Shown here one piece after another: positions 44,395-53,865 of a DNA stretch of 64,000 nt (the stretch's first letter is position 1; every line of letters begins with the position of its first letter). The position numbers were made by a program, and so were the translations under genes. The stretch is from NCBI GenBank assembly GCA_021404785.1, contig QWHH01000014.1, forward strand, positions 19,997-83,996. The letters run 5' to 3'. Under the pieces are notes generated by a model. That model saw nothing but the letters and a program-made list of their open reading frames with translations, was not told the origin of the DNA and did not search any database. The stretch is from Lysobacterales bacterium PRO7. GTDB lineage: Bacteria; Pseudomonadota; Gammaproteobacteria; Xanthomonadales; Rhodanobacteraceae.

Positions 44395-45209
44395 ACCGCA
44401 TCGACGCGCGTTTTGCGCAATTGAAAAGCGCGAGCCGCAAGGCACTCGTTCCTTTCATTTCCGCCGGTGATCCCTCGCCGGATGGCGTCGTTGCGCTACT
44501 GCACGCGCTGACCGAATCCGGCGCCGACCTGATCGAGATTGGCGTGCCGTTTTCCGATCCCATGGCCGATGGTCCGGTGATCCAGCATGCCAGCGAACGC
44601 GCACTGGCCAAAGGCGTTGGCCTCGCGCAGATCTTCGGTTGGATCGCGGAATTCCGCAAAACCGACACAACGACGCCGATCGTGCTGATGGGGTATCTGA
44701 ATCCGGTGGAAATCCATGGTTACGAGCGCTTTGCGCACGATGCCGTCGGCGCCGGCGTCGATGGCGTGCTGCTGGTGGATTGCCCGTTGGAAGAGTCGCA
44801 GGCCGTGGGGGCGATCGAGGCCGCCGGCATGCGCAGGATTTTCCTCACCGCGCCGACCACTTCCGCGGCGCGGCTGGCGGCGATGTGCGAGAAAGCGCGC
44901 GGCTTCCTGTACCATGTAGCGTTCGCGGGAATCACGGGAGCGAACCGCTTGAGTCTGGATGCAGTGCGCGAACGCGTGGCGGCAATCAAGGCTCGCACCG
45001 CAACGCCGGTGGCGGTTGGGTTCGGCGTGCGCGACGCGGACTCGGCGGCGGCGATCGCGCGGTTCGCCGATGCGGTCGTGATCGGCAGCGCCCTGGTCGA
45101 AACGCTGGCCGGCGCAGGTTCGGCGCAAGCCGCCTGCGATGCAGCGCGCGCGTTCCTCGCGCCGATCCGCGCGGCGCTGGATGCCGGGAGCGCGGCGCAT
45201 GCCGCGTGA
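44391..45209 (+). CDS. trpA: Tryptophan synthase alpha chain
   Basis: Releases indole from indole-3-glycerol phosphate and channels it to TrpB. 272 residues. Catalytic glutamate in [20 protein letters not shown] near residue 49 and aspartate in [15 protein letters not shown]; phosphate-binding [38 protein letters not shown]-barrel of normal length. Coupled to trpB by a four-base overlap; accD starts 67 bases downstream in the same direction. Confidence 0.97.
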   Translation: MNRIDARFAQLKSASRKALVPFISAGDPSPDGVVALLHALTESGADLIEIGVPFSDPMADGPVIQHASERALAKGVGLAQIFGWIAEFRKTDTTTPIVLMGYLNPVEIHGYERFAHDAVGAGVDGVLLVDCPLEESQAVGAIEAAGMRRIFLTAPTTSAARLAAMCEKARGFLYHVAFAGITGANRLSLDAVRERVAAIKARTATPVAVGFGVRDADSAAAIARFADAVVIGSALVETLAGAGSAQAACDAARAFLAPIRAALDAGSAAHAA

Positions 45210-45276
45210 TCCGCGCCAGGAACCGCCGGTGCCGGCCGAAGCCGTAGCGCCGTTGGAAACGGGAGAAGTGGACGAC

Positions 45277-46143
45277 ATGAGTTGGCTGCAGAAATTGATG
45301 TCCTCGCGCATCCGCACCGAGGGCACCACGGCCAAGGGCAAGGTGCCCGAAGGGCTTTGGGAAAAATGCGATGGCTGCGGCGCGGTGCTGTACCGGCCCG
45401 AGCTCGAGCGCAATCTCGAGGTCTGCCCGAAGTGCGGCCACCACCATGCCATCGGCGCGCGCAAGCGCCTGGCCGCGCTGTTCGACGAGGGCGTCGGCGA
45501 AGAGTTGTTCGCGAACCTCGAACCCGTCGATGCGCTGAAGTTCCGCGATTCGAAAAAGTACAAGGATCGCCTCATCGCCGCGCAGAAGCAGACCGGCGAG
45601 AAGGATTCGCTCGTCGCCATGCGCGGCCTGCTCAGGGCGCGGCCGCTCGTTGCCGTCGCATTCGAATTCGCTTTCATGGGCGGATCGATGGCGTCGGTCG
45701 GCGGCGAAAAATTCGCGCGCGCGGCGGAACTGGCGCTGGACGAACGCATCCCGTTCTTGTGTTTTTCTGCCAGCGGCGGCATGCGCATGCAAGAAGGTTT
45801 GTTGTCACTGATGCAGATGGCCAAGGTTTCGGCCGCGCTCGCGCGCCTGCGCAGCGCCGGCATTCCGTACATTTCGGTGCTGACCCATCCGACGACCGGC
45901 GGCGTGTCGGCGAGTTTGGGCATGCTTGGTGATCTGAACATTGGCGAGCCCAAGGCGCAGATTGGATTTGCCGGACCGCGCGTAATCGAGCAGACCGTGC
46001 GCGAAACCCTTCCGGAAGGCTTCCAGCGCTCGGAATTCCTGCTCGAGCATGGCGCGATCGACATGATCGTCGACCGCCGCGAGATGCGCGACAAACTTGC
46101 CGACGTGTTCGCCCTGTTGATGCGCCAACCGAAGGCGGCCTGA
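45277..46143 (+). CDS. accD: Acetyl-CoA carboxylase carboxyltransferase subunit beta
   Basis: Forms malonyl-CoA with AccA for fatty-acid synthesis. 288 residues. N-terminal zinc ribbon with Cys31, 34, 50 and 53 ([20 protein letters not shown]), then the crotonase-like core: [73 protein letters not shown]. Start at 45277 ([10 protein letters not shown]) matches the usual N-terminus and has GGGAGAAG upstream; an in-frame ATG at 45199, overlapping trpA, would add 26 residues that look unlike the family. Confidence 0.96.
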   Translation: MSWLQKLMSSRIRTEGTTAKGKVPEGLWEKCDGCGAVLYRPELERNLEVCPKCGHHHAIGARKRLAALFDEGVGEELFANLEPVDALKFRDSKKYKDRLIAAQKQTGEKDSLVAMRGLLRARPLVAVAFEFAFMGGSMASVGGEKFARAAELALDERIPFLCFSASGGMRMQEGLLSLMQMAKVSAALARLRSAGIPYISVLTHPTTGGVSASLGMLGDLNIGEPKAQIGFAGPRVIEQTVRETLPEGFQRSEFLLEHGAIDMIVDRREMRDKLADVFALLMRQPKAA

Positions 46144-46152
46144 CCGCAAGAC

Positions 46153-47457
46153 ATGTCCGCCATGACCTTGGCTGACTGGCTCGACTACCAGCAGCGCACT
46201 CACCCGCGCAGCATCGAGCTCGGCCTGGATCGCGTTCGCGAAGTCTGGCGGCGCATGGGGGCGCCGGCGCCCGCGCCGGTCGTCATCACTGTTGGCGGCA
46301 CGAATGGCAAGGGTTCGACGGTCGCGTTTCTCGACGCGATGCTTGTCGCTGCAGGCAAGCGCGTGGGCTGCTACACCTCGCCGCACCTGCTGCGCTACAA
46401 CGAGCGCGTTCGCGTCGCCGGTGTCGATGCCGCCGATGCCACGCTGATCGACGCCTTCGAACGCATCGAGGTGGCGCGCGGCGCCGATTCAAATCAGAAT
46501 GTGCCGCTGACCTATTTCGAATTCGGCACGCTTGCCGCATTGTGGATATTTTCGCAAAGTAAACTCGACGTGGCCGTGCTGGAAGTCGGCCTCGGTGGCA
46601 GGCTCGATGCGGTGAATATCATCGATGCCGATGCCGCCATCGTCGTCACCGTGGATCTGGATCACCAGGACTGGCTCGGCAATGACGTTGACCTCATCGG
46701 CCGCGAAAAGGCCGGCATCTTCCGCAAGCATCGTCCGGCCATCATCGGCATGTGCGAGCCGCCGCGCGGATTGCTTGACGAGGCCACGCGCATTGGCGCA
46801 GGCGTGCTGCGCGCAGACCGCGATTTCCACATCGCGCCGCAGATCGATTGCTGGCGCTGGAAGTGCGGCGAGCATACGCTGCTGCTGCCTGAGCCCGGCC
46901 TTGCGGCGCCTTGCCAGATCGACAATGCGTCCGCGGCGATCATGGCCTTGCACTGCCTGCGCGACCGGATCGGCTGGGATGCGCGTGCGATCGCGCAAGG
47001 TGTGCGCGAGGCGCGCGTGGCAGCTCGCTTGCAGCGCTTGCAAAAGTCCGGCGCGCCAGAACTCGTGATCGACGTCGGCCACAACCCGCAGGCCGCGCGC
47101 GTGCTGGCGCAATGGCTGGCCGAACATCCTCCGCGCGGACGCAACATCGCGGTTTTCGGCGCGCTCGCCGACAAGGACATTACCGGAATCACGATTCCAC
47201 TCGTGGCGCACATTGCGCAGTGGAACTTGTGTGCGCTGGATGCAGACAGCACGCGCGGCCTGAATGCGGCGCAATTGCGCGAGCGGGTTGCGGCGGTGAA
47301 TGCAGATGAACACGCCAGCGTCGAAGCGGCGCTCGAGGCCGCATCCGCACAGGCCGCCATGGACGATCGCATTCTGGCGTTCGGCTCGTTTTTAGTCGCC
47401 GCGCCGGCGCTGGAATGGGCGCGGCGTAACGGATATCGCACGGGCGAGCAGGTATAA
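46153..47457 (+). CDS. folC: Dihydrofolate synthase/folylpolyglutamate synthase
   Basis: Adds glutamate to dihydropteroate and to tetrahydrofolates. 434 residues with Mur-ligase fold. ATP-binding loop VITVGGTNGKGSTVAFLDAM near residue 45, GCYTSPHLLRYNERVRV, LEVGLGGRLDAVNIID, VDLDHQDWLGNDVDLIGREK, and the C-terminal domain VIDVGHNPQAARVLAQWL, VFGALADKDI. Follows accD by nine bases. Works downstream of FolE, which is encoded at the left of the window. Confidence 0.95.
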   Translation: MSAMTLADWLDYQQRTHPRSIELGLDRVREVWRRMGAPAPAPVVITVGGTNGKGSTVAFLDAMLVAAGKRVGCYTSPHLLRYNERVRVAGVDAADATLIDAFERIEVARGADSNQNVPLTYFEFGTLAALWIFSQSKLDVAVLEVGLGGRLDAVNIIDADAAIVVTVDLDHQDWLGNDVDLIGREKAGIFRKHRPAIIGMCEPPRGLLDEATRIGAGVLRADRDFHIAPQIDCWRWKCGEHTLLLPEPGLAAPCQIDNASAAIMALHCLRDRIGWDARAIAQGVREARVAARLQRLQKSGAPELVIDVGHNPQAARVLAQWLAEHPPRGRNIAVFGALADKDITGITIPLVAHIAQWNLCALDADSTRGLNAAQLRERVAAVNADEHASVEAALEAASAQAAMDDRILAFGSFLVAAPALEWARRNGYRTGEQV

Positions 47458-47497
47458 TCGCGCCGATTCGATCGCGTCGGTCGTCGAGGAGCCGCTG

Positions 47498-48412
47498 ATG
47501 GATTCCGCATTGAAGCAACGCCTGATCGGCGCCGCCGTGCTGATCGCGCTGGCCGTGATCCTGGTGCCCATGTTCCTGGGCAACGCGCCGCCGCAGCCAC
47601 AGAATACAACGCTGAATCTGGATATTCCCAAGCCGCCCGACCGCGATTTCCAGACCCGCACGATGCCGGTCAACGGCGCGGAATCGACTCCGGCCCCAGC
47701 CGCGAATCCCGACAAGGTCGTCACCGTGGATACCAAGGCCGCGCCGAAAACCGATGCGCGTCCGCAGGATTCCACGCCTGCGCCAGTAGCCGAACAGCCG
47801 GCCGCGCCGCCCAAGGCGGAGCCCGCCAAGCCGGTTGCCGCGCCAGTTGCTACAGTCGCTCCGCCACCATCGCCAGCCGCCGCAGAGGGCCGCTTCGTCG
47901 TGCATCTGGGCGTTTACGCAGACCGCGGACACGCCGATGCGCTGGTCGCCACGCTGAAGAAACGCGGTTTCGCCGCTTATGACGAAGCCACCGATTATCA
48001 GGGCAAGTCGATGCAGCGCGTGCGCGTCGGGCCGTTTGCGGATCGCGCCGCCGCCGAAACCGCGCGCCTGACGATCAAGCAGGCCGAGCCGAAGGTGCCG
48101 AGCAGCGTGGTCGAGCTCGCCGCCACCGCACAGCCGACAACGGATGCGCCAGCCAGCGCATTGCCGGCCAAGCGCGCCGGTGGCTGGGCCGTGCAGCTTG
48201 GCGCGTTCAAGTCCGAGGCCGAGGCGAACAAATTGCGCGACCGGCTGCGCGGTGCGTCCTTCGCCGGATTCGTCGAACGCGCCGGCAGCGGCGATGCGAC
48301 CTTGTGGAAGGTTCGCGCCGGACCGTATGCGGATCGCGCCGGCGCCGACAAGGCGCGCGCAGACATCGATGCGAAATTGAAAGTGAAAGGGATGATCGTC
48401 ACGCAACCGTAA
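47498..48412 (+). CDS. dedD: DedD-like SPOR-domain cell-division protein
   Basis: 304 residues: a short cytoplasmic start, one membrane helix (LIGAAVLIALAVILVPMFLG), a long periplasmic Pro/Ala-rich linker, and two SPOR domains, near residues 128-205 (GRFVVHLGVYADRGHADALV, MQRVRVGPFADRAAAETARL) and 228-302 (GGWAVQLGAFKSEAEANKLR, LWKVRAGPYADRAGADKARA). SPOR domains bind denuded glycan strands at the septum. E. coli DedD has one SPOR domain; two are seen in this branch. Position between folC and cvpA matches dedD in other gammaproteobacteria. Confidence 0.9.
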   Translation: MDSALKQRLIGAAVLIALAVILVPMFLGNAPPQPQNTTLNLDIPKPPDRDFQTRTMPVNGAESTPAPAANPDKVVTVDTKAAPKTDARPQDSTPAPVAEQPAAPPKAEPAKPVAAPVATVAPPPSPAAAEGRFVVHLGVYADRGHADALVATLKKRGFAAYDEATDYQGKSMQRVRVGPFADRAAAETARLTIKQAEPKVPSSVVELAATAQPTTDAPASALPAKRAGGWAVQLGAFKSEAEANKLRDRLRGASFAGFVERAGSGDATLWKVRAGPYADRAGADKARADIDAKLKVKGMIVTQP

Positions 48413-48413
48413 A

Positions 48414-48968
48414 ATGAACTTCGCCGACTACTGCATCCTCGCCGCAATCGGACTGTCGATCCTGATGGGTCTGGCCCGCGGCTTCATCGGCGAAGTGCTG
48501 GCATTGGCCGGATGGGTGCTGGCGTTCTGGTTTGCGTGGCAATTCGGTGATGCATTAGCGGCGAAGTTCACCGCAATACAGGAAACTTCGATTCGCCTGT
48601 TGCTCGGATACGGTTTGTGTTTCGTGGCGATCCTGCTGGTCGGCGGCATCGTCGGATTCGCGATGCGCAAGGTCGTGGCCGGCGGCGGCTTGTCCGGCAA
48701 CGACCGCCTGCTTGGCATGGTGTTCGGCCTCGTGCGTGGACTGGCGTTGGTAACGATCACGGTGCTGCTGCTCGGCTTCACGCCGCTGCCGCGCGATCCG
48801 TGGTGGCATCAGTCGCAACTGCTGCCGACGTTCCAGGGCTATGCGCGCTGGCTGTCGCAACAATTGCCGCCGGAAGCGGCGAAGTACCTTGATTGGCGCA
48901 GCATCGTTCCCCAGATTCCGGTCGCACCGCAAAAGTCGGCGGATCCTCAGCATCATTCGGCAGTCTGA
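48414..48968 (+). CDS. cvpA: CvpA-family inner membrane protein
   Basis: 184 residues with four membrane segments ([77 protein letters not shown]). The family motif [15 protein letters not shown] is present. Named for colicin V production but widespread, and linked to envelope stress; its immediate upstream position relative to purF is conserved in many bacteria. It starts one base after the dedD stop. The last 45 residues are cytoplasmic and variable. Confidence 0.92.
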   Translation: MNFADYCILAAIGLSILMGLARGFIGEVLALAGWVLAFWFAWQFGDALAAKFTAIQETSIRLLLGYGLCFVAILLVGGIVGFAMRKVVAGGGLSGNDRLLGMVFGLVRGLALVTITVLLLGFTPLPRDPWWHQSQLLPTFQGYARWLSQQLPPEAAKYLDWRSIVPQIPVAPQKSADPQHHSAV

Positions 48969-48987
48969 TCGAAAAGGCGAAACATCC

Positions 48988-50463
48988 ATGTGCGGGATCA
49001 TCGGGATCGTCGGCAAATCCGAAGTCGCGGCGTCGTTGTACGACGCACTGACCGTGTTGCAGCATCGTGGTCAGGATGCCGCCGGCATCGCCACGGTCGA
49101 TGGCGAACGCCTGCGCCTGCACAAGGGTGCGGGACTGGTGCGCGACGTGTTCGGCAGCGCCGACATGCTCAAGCTGCGCGGCCGCATCGGCATCGGCCAC
49201 TGCCGCTATCCGACGGCGGGCTCGGAAAGTACGGCCGAGGCCCAGCCCTTCTATGTCAATTCGCCCTATGGCATCGCGCTTGGCCACAACGGCAACCTGG
49301 TGAACACCGCGACACTGCGCCGCGAGATGTTCGAGGACGACCGCCGCCATATCAACACGGATTCGGATTCGGAGATCCTGCTCAACATCCTTGCCCACGA
49401 ACTGCAGATCCAGGAACGCCATGCCTTGACACCGGATCACATCTTCAAGGCCGTCGCCGGCGTGCATGCGCGCGCGCGCGGCGGCTATGCCATCGTCTCG
49501 CTGCTGCTCGGCTACGGCATCGTCGCGTTCCGCGACCCGTACGGAATCCGCCCGCTCGTGCTGGGCGAGCGCAATACGGACGAGGGCAAGGAATACGCGG
49601 TGGCGTCCGAGTCGGTGGCGCTCGACATCCTCGGCTTCAAGCGTCTTCGCGATGTTGCGCCGGGCGAGGCGGTGCTGTTGACGCAAGATGGCCAGCTGCA
49701 CAGCCGCCATTGCGCCGAAGGCTATCCGCATGCGCCGTGCATCTTCGAATACGTGTACCTGGCGCGGCCGGATTCGATGATCGAAGACGTTTCCGTGTAC
49801 AAGGCGCGCCTGCGCATGGGCGAGCGTCTCGCCGCGAAGATCGCGCGCCTGCAGCCCGAGCACGACATCGACGCGGTGATTCCGATTCCGGATACCGCAC
49901 GTACGGCGGCCAGTTCATTGGCGCTCACGCTCGGCATCCCGATGCGCGAAGGCTTCGTCAAGAACCGCTACATAGGCCGCACCTTCATCATGCCGGGACA
50001 GAGCGAGCGGGTGAAATCGGTGCGCCGCAAGTTGAACGCGATCGAACTGGAATTCCGCAACAAGGTCGTGCTGCTGGTCGACGATTCCATCGTGCGCGGC
50101 ACGACCTCCAAGCAGATCATCCAGATGGCGCGCGAAGCCGGCGCGAAAAAAGTCTACTTCGCTTCGGCCGCGCCGCCGGTGCGCTTTCCGAATGTCTACG
50201 GCATCGACATGCCGGCGCCGGCGGAACTGGTCGCGCACGATCGCACCGAACGGCAGGTGCAGGACCTGATCGGCGCCGACTGGCTGGTCTACCAGGATCT
50301 CGCTGACCTTGAGGCCGCGGTCGCCGAAGGCAATGACAAGCTCACCCGCTTCGACAGTTCGTGCTTCAATGGCGAATACGTCACTGGCGTGGAGCCGACC
50401 TACCTGCGCGATCTGGAATTCGCCCGATCGGATACCGCCAAGAGCCAACGCCGCGCTTCGTGA
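48988..50463 (+). CDS. purF: Amidophosphoribosyltransferase
   Basis: First step of purine synthesis: PRPP and glutamine to phosphoribosylamine. 491 residues. The N-terminal nucleophile is Cys2 ([16 protein letters not shown]), with no propeptide, as in E. coli. Glutaminase blocks: [42 protein letters not shown]-binding [18 protein letters not shown] near residue 365. [16 protein letters not shown] and [14 protein letters not shown] are also typical. Its TGA overlaps the following ATG by one base. Confidence 0.97.
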   Translation: MCGIIGIVGKSEVAASLYDALTVLQHRGQDAAGIATVDGERLRLHKGAGLVRDVFGSADMLKLRGRIGIGHCRYPTAGSESTAEAQPFYVNSPYGIALGHNGNLVNTATLRREMFEDDRRHINTDSDSEILLNILAHELQIQERHALTPDHIFKAVAGVHARARGGYAIVSLLLGYGIVAFRDPYGIRPLVLGERNTDEGKEYAVASESVALDILGFKRLRDVAPGEAVLLTQDGQLHSRHCAEGYPHAPCIFEYVYLARPDSMIEDVSVYKARLRMGERLAAKIARLQPEHDIDAVIPIPDTARTAASSLALTLGIPMREGFVKNRYIGRTFIMPGQSERVKSVRRKLNAIELEFRNKVVLLVDDSIVRGTTSKQIIQMAREAGAKKVYFASAAPPVRFPNVYGIDMPAPAELVAHDRTERQVQDLIGADWLVYQDLADLEAAVAEGNDKLTRFDSSCFNGEYVTGVEPTYLRDLEFARSDTAKSQRRAS

Positions 50464-51263
50464 TGGACGGTGTGCATGCCAGCGCCGAATATTGTCTGCG
50501 GCTGGCCGATCCCGCCACGAAACTCGCGGCGACCGCTCGCGCTGCGCATGATTTCGCCGCTGGCCTGCTCATTATCGATGTCGATGCGCCGCCGCCGGCG
50601 CCGATTAGCGCGCCGGGACGTCCGCCGTACCCGCGTCTGGTTTCGCCGCGCGCATTGCCACGACGCGGACTCGGCACACCGGAAGGCCGTCTCGCCCTGC
50701 TGCACGCCGTCGCGCATATCGAATTCAACGCGATCAATCTGGCCTGGGATGCGGTTTACCGATTTCGCGGCATGCCCGAGGAATACTACCGCGACTGGGT
50801 CGGCGTCGCAGCCGACGAGGCGCGGCACTTTTCACTGGTGCAGGCGCGCATGGCCGAGCTTGGCGGCAATTACGGTGATTTAGACGCCCACGACGGCTTG
50901 TGGGAGATGGCGGTAAAGACGGCCGATTCGTGCCTCGCGCGCATGGCCCTGGTGCCACGCGTGCTCGAGGCGCGCGGCTTGGATGTCACGCCGGGCATGA
51001 TCGCGCGTTTGCGCGACGTCGGCGATGCCGCCAGCGCTGCCATTCTCGAGATCATCCTGCGCGAGGAAGTCGCGCATGTCGCCGCCGGTTCGCGCTGGTT
51101 CGCGCATCTGTGTGCGCTCGAGGGCCGTGATCCAGACGCCACGTTTGCCGCGCTCGTTGCCGAACACGTACGCGGCGCGATCAAGGGGCCGTTCAACCTC
51201 GACGCACGTCTCGCCGCCGGGTTTTCCGCGGCAGAATTGGCTCGCATGGAAGCCGCCGCATGA
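50463..51263 (+). CDS. DUF455-family ferritin-like protein
   Basis: 266 residues, helical, with the carboxylate and histidine pattern of a di-iron ferritin-like domain: AVAHIEFNAINLAWDAVYRF, VAADEARHFSLVQARMAELG and IILREEVAHVAAGSRWF. An N-terminal part carries PGRPPYPRLVSPRALPRRGL, the usual DUF455 lead-in. Related to MiaE-type hydroxylases by fold, but its reaction is unknown. It is coupled to purF (TGATG) and to the next gene (ATGA), so it lies in the middle of one operon. Confidence 0.87.
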   Translation: MDGVHASAEYCLRLADPATKLAATARAAHDFAAGLLIIDVDAPPPAPISAPGRPPYPRLVSPRALPRRGLGTPEGRLALLHAVAHIEFNAINLAWDAVYRFRGMPEEYYRDWVGVAADEARHFSLVQARMAELGGNYGDLDAHDGLWEMAVKTADSCLARMALVPRVLEARGLDVTPGMIARLRDVGDAASAAILEIILREEVAHVAAGSRWFAHLCALEGRDPDATFAALVAEHVRGAIKGPFNLDARLAAGFSAAELARMEAAA

Positions 51264-52438
51264 TCCGCCGCGTCGCGTGCGCCGTCGTGTTGGTGCTGGT
51301 GTGGATTCTCGTGCTGGGCTGGGCCGCGGGGTTGTCGTGGAACACGCCAGTGCATCCGCCGCACACGAAAATACTGGCCGGCGATGCGTTCCGCGTCGTA
51401 CTCGGCGCCGGCGTCCAGGACGAAAGCAGCTTGCGTGTCGGCGCGGTCGGCGACGACGGCAATGCCCTGCAGTCGACCACGCTGGATGAAATCCGCGCTG
51501 CCGATTTTCCAATCCTGCGCTATCGCTTCGACGGATTTCCGCAGACGCTGGAACTGTCGCTGGTGTTTCGCCGCGCCGATTCGCCGAATGACGTGCACAG
51601 CATCACGGTGCCGTGGCCGGGCGCGGGCTGGCAGACCATCGATTTGCGCAAGCTTCCGGATTGGCAGGGCGACATCGTCGAGTTGGGATTTGCCGAATAC
51701 GCAACCGCTCAACTGGTGCCGCCGAGCGTCGCATTCAGGCCGTTTCGTTTCGATCGCGCGGAATTGCAGTCGCTGTCGTGGCATGGCGGCCTTGCCACTT
51801 TGGGCACATCCTGGTTTGCGTATGTGCCGTGGGCACTGCATTCGATCAGCGCATTGGTGCCAGATCGCGCCACTTACGGCACCGCCTCGCCGTTGCCGAT
51901 TCTTGGCACCGGCATCGTGTTGAGCGTTTTCGTTCTGGCAACGATCCTGCGCTGGCCGTGGCAACGGCATGTGCGCGGCATTGCGCTGGGAGCGCTGGCA
52001 TTGTGGGCCGCGCTGGATGCGCGCTGGCTGCACGATTTTTCCAGGCGCCATGCGTTGACCGAGCACTTGTATGCGGACAAGACCTGGGATGAGCGCCAGC
52101 GCCTGTTGCCGGATCAGGATCTGGCCTTCATGGCTGCGCAGGTGGCCGGTTGGCTGGATTCGCAACCACCCGGACAACGTCTGCTCGTGGCGGCGGATTC
52201 GAACTACGTGTTCCTGCGCCTGATCTACCTGTTGCTGCCGCACAATGTCGCGCTGCTGCAGTCGGCGGGCGATGCGCCGCTTCCGCGCGCAAGCCTGATC
52301 CTGCTGTATTCCAGCGCGCGGTGGCGTTACGACGAGAACCGCGCAGCGATCGTCGGTGGCGCGCGCGACTATCCGGCAGACCCGGTTTTCGAAAGTGGGC
52401 TGGCGCATGTGTACCGCTTGCGGAGCAGCGCGCCATGA
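51260..52438 (+). CDS. Membrane protein of unknown function, first of a pair
   Basis: 392 residues. One membrane helix at the N-terminus (AVVLVLVWILVLGWAAGL), then about 190 periplasmic residues with beta-strand character (ILRYRFDGFPQTLELSLVFR, WQTIDLRKLPDWQGDIVELG), resembling a carbohydrate-binding or jelly-roll domain. Two further helices follow near residues 215-260 (ILGTGIVLSVFVLATIL, ALGALALWAALDA). The C-terminal part (LPDQDLAFMAAQVAGWLDS, RLLVAADSNYVFLRLIYLL) is soluble. I do not recognise the family. Four-base overlaps on both sides tie it to DUF455 and the next membrane protein. Confidence 0.75.
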   Translation: MIRRVACAVVLVLVWILVLGWAAGLSWNTPVHPPHTKILAGDAFRVVLGAGVQDESSLRVGAVGDDGNALQSTTLDEIRAADFPILRYRFDGFPQTLELSLVFRRADSPNDVHSITVPWPGAGWQTIDLRKLPDWQGDIVELGFAEYATAQLVPPSVAFRPFRFDRAELQSLSWHGGLATLGTSWFAYVPWALHSISALVPDRATYGTASPLPILGTGIVLSVFVLATILRWPWQRHVRGIALGALALWAALDARWLHDFSRRHALTEHLYADKTWDERQRLLPDQDLAFMAAQVAGWLDSQPPGQRLLVAADSNYVFLRLIYLLLPHNVALLQSAGDAPLPRASLILLYSSARWRYDENRAAIVGGARDYPADPVFESGLAHVYRLRSSAP

Positions 52439-53865
52439 ACATGATGATCGCGTGGCTGCTGCCGCTCGCCGCGGGAATCGCATTGTGGCTGGCGTTTACT
52501 CCGCGCCGCAGCCCTGGCTGGCTCGCCGCTGCCGCTGGCTACGGCAGCATCTTCGGCTTGCTGCTGGCCGCGCTGGCGACCGCATGTTTTGCACGCGCCG
52601 ACACCGCGCACGCGTGGACGCACGCGTCCTTGCCGCTGGCGATCTTTGCGGCACTGGTGGCGCTCGTGGCGTGGCGGCGCATGCGTGGACAAGCGGCTGT
52701 TGCTGTCGAAAAAGTGGAAAATGCGAACAAGTGGATTATTGGGTTGCTTGCGCTGGCGCTGGCGTCGCTGGTGTTCCGCGGCTGGCTGATGCTGCGCGAA
52801 ATCTGGTTGCGCCCGACCTTCCCGTGGGATGCCTGGGATGCCTGGGCAGTCAAGTCCAAGACCTGGTTCCTGCTCGGCCACTACGCGCCATTCGTATCCA
52901 TGCCTGACTGGCTCGCGCATCCGGCGCGGGAGCTGTACACCGGCATCGCCTGGGCTTATCCGGCCACGCTGGCGTGGATGCAGGTATGGTTCGCGAGCGC
53001 TGCCGGCGGCTGGATCGAGCCGCAGGTCAACCTGCCGTGGTTCGCCCTGTGGATCGGCCTGTTGCTCGGCCACTACGGGCAATGGCGAGCGCTCGGGGTG
53101 TCGCGGGTCATCGCGCTGACCGCACTGTATGGACTCGGCTCGCTGCCCTTGCTCGATGTGCACGTTGCGTTGGCCGGCTACGCGGACCTGTGGCTGGCGA
53201 CGATCCTCGGTTTCGCCGCACTGGCCTGGCTGCGCTGGCGGCGCGAACGCGCTTTCGGACAACTCGCCATCGCCATCGTTTGCGCCGCATTGCTTCCAGT
53301 GATCAAGCTCGAAGGCGCAATCTGGTTGCTGCTGTGCACCGCGGTCGTGATTTACGACGCCCTGCCGCGGCGTTGGCGGCGCTGGGCTTTGGCTGTGTCG
53401 GCGGCGGTCGCGCTGTTGCTGGTTTTCGCCAGTCGCATCGATCTGCCCGTTCCGGGACTGGGTTGGGTGGAGCTAAGCCACAGCCGCATCGTGGTTCCCG
53501 CGCTCGGCGAATACGTATTGGCCTTCCATGCGGAAGCATTGTCGAGCGTGCTCAATGCGCTGTTCGTGCAGCCGAACTGGCATCTGCTGTGGTGGCTGGC
53601 GCCGTGCATCGCGTTGTGGCGCTGGCGCACGCTGCGCGACAACGCTGCGCTGCGCCACCTCGGCGCATTCGTGCTGCTGGGTTTCGGATTCCTCGTGTTC
53701 CTGTTCGTGTTTACCGACGCGTCGCGCTGGGCGGAAAGCTATACCGCGGTCAATCGCCTGATCCTGCAGCTGGTGCCGGCGACGGTCACAGTGCTGGCGA
53801 TGTTGTGTCGCGCAGAACCTCACGGTACAGCTGCGTCACCTGTGGCGCGATCGCAGCCAGGGTAA
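52435..53865 (+). CDS. Polytopic membrane protein, GT-C glycosyltransferase-like
   Basis: 476 residues with about twelve membrane segments. After the third helix comes FPWDAWDAWAVKSKTWFLLG, an acidic loop placed as in GT-C enzymes that use lipid-linked sugars. Later segments include LATILGFAALAWLRWRR, AALLPVIKLEGAIWLLLC (the KLEG motif recurs in this group) and LGAFVLLGFGFLVFLFVF. Activity is inferred from topology only. The start overlaps the previous gene as ATGA. Its last 80 bases overlap the 3' end of the GT4 gene on the opposite strand, so the final 25 residues are the least certain part. Confidence 0.75.
   Translation: MNMMIAWLLPLAAGIALWLAFTPRRSPGWLAAAAGYGSIFGLLLAALATACFARADTAHAWTHASLPLAIFAALVALVAWRRMRGQAAVAVEKVENANKWIIGLLALALASLVFRGWLMLREIWLRPTFPWDAWDAWAVKSKTWFLLGHYAPFVSMPDWLAHPARELYTGIAWAYPATLAWMQVWFASAAGGWIEPQVNLPWFALWIGLLLGHYGQWRALGVSRVIALTALYGLGSLPLLDVHVALAGYADLWLATILGFAALAWLRWRRERAFGQLAIAIVCAALLPVIKLEGAIWLLLCTAVVIYDALPRRWRRWALAVSAAVALLLVFASRIDLPVPGLGWVELSHSRIVVPALGEYVLAFHAEALSSVLNALFVQPNWHLLWWLAPCIALWRWRTLRDNAALRHLGAFVLLGFGFLVFLFVFTDASRWAESYTAVNRLILQLVPATVTVLAMLCRAEPHGTAASPVARSQPG

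Noticed and set aside
45199-45276. Longer accD start overlapping trpA
   Set aside because: The extra 26 residues are Pro/Ala/Glu-rich and unlike the family; MSWLQKL at 45277 has a good ribosome-binding site.
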